NCBI GenBank assembly: GCA_050008465.1
Contig: JBEKMO010000008.1
Coordinates: forward strand, 27,582 to 91,581
Origin: Fen-330 sp050008465
GTDB taxonomy: Bacteria > Acidobacteriota > Terriglobia > Bryobacterales > Bryobacteraceae
Direction of reading: 5' to 3'
Length of the DNA: 64,000 bases
Shown here: piece by piece, positions 56,965 through 64,000 of the stretch
Layout: each line of letters starts with the position of its first letter
Position numbering within the stretch: the stretch's first letter is position 1
Made by a program: the position numbers and the translations under genes
The notes under the pieces: generated by a model
Seen by the model: only the letters and a program-made list of their open reading frames with translations
The model's database searches: none
What the model was told of the DNA's origin: nothing

Positions 56965-57824
56965 CGTTCGCCCCACTTCAGCTTTTGGCGCAGCACGTCG
57001 AAGAACAGGGAGCGCGGCGGCCGGATCAGTTGCAGCACGTGGGTCGAACGGCTGGCCACCACCCGGTCGCCGTGCTTGAGCGGCTCGCCGACCTGGCCGT
57101 CGATGGTGAGATAGGCCTCGTCGTCCCCGGCTTGATCGACCACCTCGACAGTGCTTGTGTCGGCCACGATCACCGGCCGGTTGGTGAGCATGTGCGGGCA
57201 GATGGGTGTCAGGCAGAGCGCGCCGACGCCCGGGAAAATGATGGGGCCGCCGGCCGACAGCGAATAGGCCGTCGAGCCGGTGGGCGTGCAGACGATCAGG
57301 CCGTCCGCCATGTACGCGCAGACGAAGTGCCCGTCCACGATCACGTCCAGGTCGATCATGCGGGCGATCGTGCCCTTGGTGATCACCACGTCGTTCAGCG
57401 CCTCGTACCCGGAGACCTTCTTGCCCGCCCGCACCACCTCGCAGCGCAGCATGCGGCGCTTTCCGATGCGGTGCTCGCCGCGGAAGGCGCGCTCCAGCTC
57501 CGGCAGGATCTCGTCGGTGGTAATGGCGGTCAGGAAGCCGAGCCCGCCCAGGTTGACCGGAAACATCGGGATCTCGCGGCCGCGCAGCGCGCGCGTGGCC
57601 GCCAGCAGCGTGCCGTCGCCGCCCAGCACGATCAGCAGATCGCAGCCCTCCGCCACCTGCTCCCGAGGCACTCCCTCGCTGGAGCCCGCGTAGCCCGCCG
57701 TGAACTCGTCGTACCGCACCGCGATCCCGCGGCCCCGCAGCCACTCCAGCAGCCCCGGCACGATTTCCGCCGCGCGCCGCGAGTTCGGTTTCGAGATGAT
57801 GCCGACGCTCTTAATCTCGCGCAT
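56961..57824 (-). CDS. nadK: NAD kinase
   Basis: It phosphorylates NAD to NADP with ATP or polyphosphate. The product is 287 residues. LLIVLGGDGTLLAATRALRG holds the GGDGT motif. NLGGLGFLT, then ADGLIVCTPTGSTAYSLSAG and GGPIIFP, and the Asp/Glu-containing C-terminal block are typical. ATG 57824 overlaps the tlyA end by 14 nt. Confidence 0.94.
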   Translation of the reverse strand: MREIKSVGIISKPNSRRAAEIVPGLLEWLRGRGIAVRYDEFTAGYAGSSEGVPREQVAEGCDLLIVLGGDGTLLAATRALRGREIPMFPVNLGGLGFLTAITTDEILPELERAFRGEHRIGKRRMLRCEVVRAGKKVSGYEALNDVVITKGTIARMIDLDVIVDGHFVCAYMADGLIVCTPTGSTAYSLSAGGPIIFPGVGALCLTPICPHMLTNRPVIVADTSTVEVVDQAGDDEAYLTIDGQVGEPLKHGDRVVASRSTHVLQLIRPPRSLFFDVLRQKLKWGER

Positions 57825-58545
57825 ACAAGAGGAACTCCCGGTTCCCTTCCGCGCCCAGGATGGGGCTTTCCATCAGGCGGGTCTCCAGTCCCAACTGCCT
57901 GGCCACCCGGTCTACCCGCGCGCAGGCTTCCGCGTGCAATTGCGGATCGCGCACGATGCCGCCTTTCCCAACCTGGCCGCGGCCCACTTCAAACTGCGGC
58001 TTGACAAGTATAACCATTTCCCCGCCCTCTTTTAAGAGGGGCGCGAGCGCCGGCAGAATCAGCGTCGCGGAGATGAAGCTCACGTCGCAGACCGCGAGAT
58101 CGACGCGCTCACCCACGTCCTCGAATCGAAGATAGCGCGCGTTCAGGCCCTCGCGCAGCACGACGCGCGGATCGGTGCGCAGCTTCCAGTCCAATTGCCC
58201 GGCGCCGACGTCGATGGCATACACGCGGAGTGCGCCGCGCTGCAGCAGGCAATCGGTGAAGCCACCGGTCGAGGCGCCGGCATCCAGGCAGACGCGGCCC
58301 TCGACCTGGATGGCGAAGCCCTCCAGCGCGGCCGCGAGCTTCAGCCCGCCGCGGCTCACGAAGGGCAGGCGCCCCGCGAGCTCGACGCGGCTCTCCAGCG
58401 CCACCGCGTGGCCGGGTTTCGCGGCTTTCTGGCCGTCGACGAAGACCTCGCCCGCCAGGATCAGCGCCTGGGCTTTGGCGCGCGATTCGGCCAGCCCGCG
58501 TTCCACGAGCAACTGATCGAGCCGTTGCTTGGGGTTCACCATCAA
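57811..58545 (-). CDS. tlyA: TlyA family rRNA (cytidine-2'-O) methyltransferase
   Basis: A 244-residue protein. The N-terminal S4 RNA-binding domain (RLDQLLVERGLAESRAKAQA followed by LILAGEVFVDG) is joined to an FtsJ-like methyltransferase (GGLKLAAALEG, CLDAGASTGGFTDCLLQRGA, YAIDVGAGQL). The KDKE-type residues include DVSFIS and ILVKPQFEVGR. TlyA methylates 16S/23S rRNA and affects capreomycin sensitivity in mycobacteria; haemolysin naming is historical. ATG 58545 lies 28 nt after the ispA stop and its repeat. Confidence 0.92.
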   Translation of the reverse strand: MMVNPKQRLDQLLVERGLAESRAKAQALILAGEVFVDGQKAAKPGHAVALESRVELAGRLPFVSRGGLKLAAALEGFAIQVEGRVCLDAGASTGGFTDCLLQRGALRVYAIDVGAGQLDWKLRTDPRVVLREGLNARYLRFEDVGERVDLAVCDVSFISATLILPALAPLLKEGGEMVILVKPQFEVGRGQVGKGGIVRDPQLHAEACARVDRVARQLGLETRLMESPILGAEGNREFLLYARD

Positions 58546-58552
58546 CCTCCAG

Positions 58553-58576
58553 GGACAAGGCTGGAGCCTTATCCTA
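58553..58576 (-). repeat. 24-bp palindromic repeat A, copy 3, beginning with the ispA stop codon
   Basis: Read on the minus strand this is identical over 24 bp to 26428-26451. Its first triplet is the ispA stop TAG. It fills the gap between ispA and tlyA within an operon. Confidence 0.75.
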
Positions 58577-59458
58577 CTTGGTGCGCTGGACGATCAGGTC
58601 GGCGACCTCGCGCAGCCGCTGGGCGCGGGCGCCGAACGGCTCAACGGCCCGGCGCGCGCTCTCGCATTCCTGTTTCGCCATGCGGTGCGATTCGGCGAGG
58701 CCGTAGACGGCCGGGAAGGTGATCTTGTGCTGTGCGGCGTCCTTGCCCGCCGTCTTGCCGAGCGCCTCCGAGGACTGCTCGACGTCCAGGATGTCGTCGA
58801 CGATCTGAAACGCCAGCCCGATGTGTTCGCCGTAACTGGTGAGCGCCTGCAATTGATCGCTCGTCGCCCCGGCGCAAATCGCACCCATCCGGACGCTGGC
58901 GCGCAAGAGCGCCCCGGTCTTGGCGCGGTGGATGCGCTCCAGCAGCTCCGCCGTGGGTGGCTGGCGCTCCCCTTCCAGGTCCGCCACCTGCCCCGCGATC
59001 ATCCCGCCCACGCTGCCGGAGGCCGTCGATAGCTCCGCAATCAACCAGGCCTTCCGGGAGTCGTCGACTCCCTCCATTCGCGAGAGCAACTCGAAGGCGA
59101 CCGTCAGCAGCGCGTCGCCCGCGAGAATGGCCATCGCCTCGCCGAACTGCTTGTGGCAGGTGGGCCGCCCGCGGCGCAGGTCGTCGTTATCGAGCGCCGG
59201 CAGATCGTCGTGGATCAGCGAGTAGGTGTGGATGCACTCGAGCGCGCAGGCCGCCACCTCGGCCCCGGGCGCCGATTCGGACACCGTGCCCGCAGCCGCC
59301 AGGCACAGGATCGGGCGAATGCGTTTTCCCCCGGCGAAGAGGCTGTAACGCATGGCCCGGTGGATCACCTCCGGCGGCGTCTGCTCGCTGGGAATCAGCC
59401 GATCCAACTCGCGGTCCACCAAGCGCTGCTGTTCGGCCACGTAGTCGAGGAAATTCAT
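58574..59458 (-). CDS. ispA: Polyprenyl synthetase (geranyl/farnesyl diphosphate synthase type)
   Basis: A 294-residue trans-prenyltransferase joining IPP to allylic diphosphates. The first aspartate-rich motif is LIHDDLPALDNDDLRRGRPT and the second is FQIVDDILDVE. GKRIRPILCLAAAGTV lies near the N-terminus. Length and the CLHD-like loop fit short-chain (C15) synthases. ATG 59458 overlaps the xseB stop by ATGA. The stop is part of repeat A. Confidence 0.93.
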   Translation of the reverse strand: MNFLDYVAEQQRLVDRELDRLIPSEQTPPEVIHRAMRYSLFAGGKRIRPILCLAAAGTVSESAPGAEVAACALECIHTYSLIHDDLPALDNDDLRRGRPTCHKQFGEAMAILAGDALLTVAFELLSRMEGVDDSRKAWLIAELSTASGSVGGMIAGQVADLEGERQPPTAELLERIHRAKTGALLRASVRMGAICAGATSDQLQALTSYGEHIGLAFQIVDDILDVEQSSEALGKTAGKDAAQHKITFPAVYGLAESHRMAKQECESARRAVEPFGARAQRLREVADLIVQRTK

Positions 59459-59706
59459 GCCTTGTCCGGGCGGAAAGGCTCGGGCTGGATTTTGCCATCC
59501 TTCTTAAGAAGCATCTCCACGCGAGTTTCCGCCTCCTCGAGCTGTTTGCGGCAGGTATTGCTGAGTTGAACGCCTTTCTCAAAGAGCTCCAGGGCACGCT
59601 CGAGCGGCAAGTCGCCGCCCTCCAGTTCCTTGACCACCTTTTCGAGTTCCTCGAGACCGGCCTCGAAGCTCGCCAACGGTTTTTCCGGTTCCGGCTCTTC
59701 TGACAT
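59455..59706 (-). CDS. xseB: Exodeoxyribonuclease VII small subunit
   Basis: An 83-residue subunit. The signature FEAGLEELEKVVKELEGGDL then PLERALELFEKGVQLSNTCR forms a helical hairpin that binds the large subunit. Charged, proline-containing tails flank it. xseA is not present in the window. It leads the xseB-ispA-tlyA-nadK operon, a gene order found in many bacteria. Confidence 0.92.
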   Translation of the reverse strand: MSEEPEPEKPLASFEAGLEELEKVVKELEGGDLPLERALELFEKGVQLSNTCRKQLEEAETRVEMLLKKDGKIQPEPFRPDKA

Positions 59707-59750
59707 CGCTCTATTTTAGAACAGCTCCCTGAGCGCGGGCACACCACGAT

Positions 59751-61304
59751 CTACCGGGTACGTCGCAGCAGGAAGAAGCCTTCCTCGGTTCCGGCCAGCA
59801 CTTCGTTCGACTCCTTCCAGGAGAGAACATCCGCGAGGGTGATGTTGTGGCCCGCAACCGGGAACCGCGGCGGAGGTCGGAGGCTGCCGTCGCGGCTGTC
59901 TGCGGGCACGTACCACCTGCGAGGGGCGTCGCCCAGGGGTGGCAACGCCACACTGACGCCGCCCACGGGACCAGGGATCGCGCGAAGGTTGGCCAGCGCC
60001 ACCGCGTCGGCGCCCAGTCCCCAGAAGCCTTCCCGCCTCTGTACCAGCTTCACGACTGCTTCGGGGCTGAGCCCGAGTGCATCTTCCCACGCCACGGACG
60101 CTGCTGTTTGGCCGTCCCAGAAGTGGATGGTGGGATACGAGAGGAGTTTCTTGGGAATGCCGAGCTTCCATCGCGCCACCTTCATCGTAACCAGGGCGCG
60201 CGGCGAGTCCGGCGCAAGGAAGACCGCGCTCTGGATCTGCCACTCCGGGACGCCGCCAATCGCCCGAATCTCGCGCTCGGGCCACGCCGGTTGCACCTGG
60301 AGTTTTCCAGCGGCGAAGGACAGGAGTTGCGTCCTCATGGATAGTGTGATGCTGCCCAGCTCGATAGACGTCGACCGGTGGCTGGCATCCACGAGGATAG
60401 CGTGGGGCGTGGCGGCCAAGATCTCCACCAGCTCGATCGACTGGCCAAGGAACTTGCCCTCCGCCACGATCTCCTCCGCTTTCCCCGGCGAGATGCGGAA
60501 CAGCGCGAGCCGTTTGCGGCCGCCCTGCGCCACCCGCAAGACGGCAACCAGCGAGCCGTCCTCGAGCAGCCGGGGTGGGCGCGATGCCCAGGTGCAGTCC
60601 TCGCATACCGAGAGTTCGTCGGTCCGGACACCAGGCAGGCCGGGCAATTCGTCGCCCTTCTTCCAGAGCGGCGTGAAGCTGACGCCGTCGTGGAGCGCCC
60701 AGCCGTGCGTGTGCTGTTTGGGAGACTCCCAAAACACTAGCGCTTTGCCGCCCGCTCCGACGCCGAGTACGCGAGCCCGCTTGACCAGGTAGCGGCCCTC
60801 GCCGAACTGAAGCTCGTCGCCGTTCACAAGCACCTTCACCAGCTTCTCCCCGTCCCAGGCGTAGATGTGGTCCGGCAAGGAGGGAGAGAAGTAGAGCAAG
60901 CGCCTGCCGGCGTGGACGGTTTCGAACCTCTCTTCCGGTGAGCGGAAGACCGTCACCTTGCGGGAATCGGGCGCGACAAACCCGACACCGTGCTGGAGGA
61001 TCCGCGCGAGCTTGCCGCCGTTCCACGAGAACAGCGTCCAGTCGTCCTGCAAACGCGGCCCGGTGCGGGCCCAGAAAGCCAGCCAGTTCTCGGTCACGTA
61101 GGCTTCGCCCAACTCGAGCAACTGCCCGGCCCCGCCCGGCACGGCGGTTCCTTTCATCACCAGCGGCTTGACTTCCCAGGTTCCTTCGAGCACTGGTGGC
61201 GGCGAAGTGGCCGGCTGTACGGGCGCGGGAGGCTGCCCCGCGATGGGGACCAGCGAGCCGCAGCCCGCGAGCAGGCTGATGAGGAACGGGAGAATCCGCG
61301 GCAT
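59751..61304 (-). CDS. Predicted lipoprotein, beta-propeller-like, unknown function
   Basis: A 517-residue protein starting at ATG 61304, 5 nt after GGAGG; the longer frame is a shadow of uvrA. The lipobox LLAGC (Cys15) ends a signal peptide. A Pro-rich linker (PPAPVQPATSPPPV) is followed by repeats of about 60-70 residues. These have alternating phrases such as LFSWNGGKLARILQHGVGFV, YAWDGEKLVKVLVNGDEL and LHDGVSFTPLWKKGDELPGL. This suggests a surface-exposed beta-propeller. The family is not recognised. It lies between uvrA and xseB on the same strand. Confidence 0.75.
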   Translation of the reverse strand: MPRILPFLISLLAGCGSLVPIAGQPPAPVQPATSPPPVLEGTWEVKPLVMKGTAVPGGAGQLLELGEAYVTENWLAFWARTGPRLQDDWTLFSWNGGKLARILQHGVGFVAPDSRKVTVFRSPEERFETVHAGRRLLYFSPSLPDHIYAWDGEKLVKVLVNGDELQFGEGRYLVKRARVLGVGAGGKALVFWESPKQHTHGWALHDGVSFTPLWKKGDELPGLPGVRTDELSVCEDCTWASRPPRLLEDGSLVAVLRVAQGGRKRLALFRISPGKAEEIVAEGKFLGQSIELVEILAATPHAILVDASHRSTSIELGSITLSMRTQLLSFAAGKLQVQPAWPEREIRAIGGVPEWQIQSAVFLAPDSPRALVTMKVARWKLGIPKKLLSYPTIHFWDGQTAASVAWEDALGLSPEAVVKLVQRREGFWGLGADAVALANLRAIPGPVGGVSVALPPLGDAPRRWYVPADSRDGSLRPPPRFPVAGHNITLADVLSWKESNEVLAGTEEGFFLLRRTR

Positions 61305-61351
61305 ATTCACCTCCGGGATGCCCCCTATGATGTTGGAAGCGGACTCCAAAG

Positions 61352-64000
<2,649 letters not shown>

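Overview
The window looks like a high-GC chromosomal segment from a Solibacter-like member of the phylum Acidobacteriota (order Bryobacterales). The evidence is the combination of two Oar-like TonB-dependent receptors with N-terminal carboxypeptidase-regulatory-like domains, a protein with the acidobacterial VWFA-related (TIGR03436-type) layout, a protein with the 'Solibacter' C-terminal domain (TIGR03437-type), an FG-GAP/ASPIC-UnbV protein, a TAT-exported Gfo/Idh/MocA oxidoreductase, and dispersed palindromic repeats. I see no rRNA, tRNA, CRISPR array, complete insertion sequence or prophage.

Layout. 0-8.4 kb: a 5' fragment of fliH leaving the left edge, glgX translationally coupled to a cysteine-rich 4Fe-4S protein, a membrane-protein gene cut by an in-frame amber codon, a recombinase-like small protein, a nitroreductase, formate-tetrahydrofolate ligase and two hypotheticals. 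8.4-20.7 kb: a zinc-finger protein, a GH27 alpha-galactosidase divergent from an FG-GAP/UnbV protein, a TIGR03437 protein, an overlapping ECF sigma / anti-sigma / receptor trio, a pair of small conserved genes flanked by a duplicated scrap of the receptor 3' end, and the Gfo/Idh/MocA oxidoreductase. 20.9-28.3 kb: a secretion-rich operon (receptor, VWFA protein, Gly-Met-Arg-rich protein) and galT. 28.3-36.3 kb: a minus-strand copper/heavy-metal locus (decayed PEP-CTERM-like gene, multicopper oxidase, CusB-type adaptor with metal-binding additions, CusA-type pump) bounded by a 131-bp palindromic element. 36.3-42.6 kb: a long AT-richer non-coding stretch, di-haem cytochrome c peroxidase plus haem-binding protein, then isolated fliE-fliF behind a sigma-54-type promoter, and an ankyrin protein coupled to a Cys-cluster protein. 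42.8-48.4 kb: class III aminotransferase, VapBC, methyltransferase, YraN, a second galT, pirin and an orphan antitoxin. 48.6-64 kb: mostly housekeeping: a tightly overlapped mazG-GNAT-racemase-MFS operon, DUF1844-MBL-ribF, fba, an xseB-ispA-tlyA-nadK-symporter operon, a lipoprotein, and uvrA leaving the right edge.

How genes work together. Galactose use is suggested by the alpha-galactosidase and two different galT genes. The GNAT and N-succinylamino-acid-racemase/OSBS-like genes resemble the known two-step part of D-to-L amino-acid conversion. The multicopper oxidase and CusBA form an envelope copper-defence set without a local outer-membrane factor. The sigma/anti-sigma/receptor trio looks like a cell-surface signalling or uptake unit.

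The most notable features not explained by ordinary annotation are: two genes interrupted by in-frame stop codons (3416 and 36211), a split flagellar locus with no fliG between fliF and fliH, a 24-bp palindromic repeat that twice includes the stop codon of the preceding gene, a MITE-like 131-bp element, the receptor-tail duplication, and several genes with a -10-like box only 7-9 nt before the start codon. No wholly new multi-gene system can be claimed from sequence reading alone.
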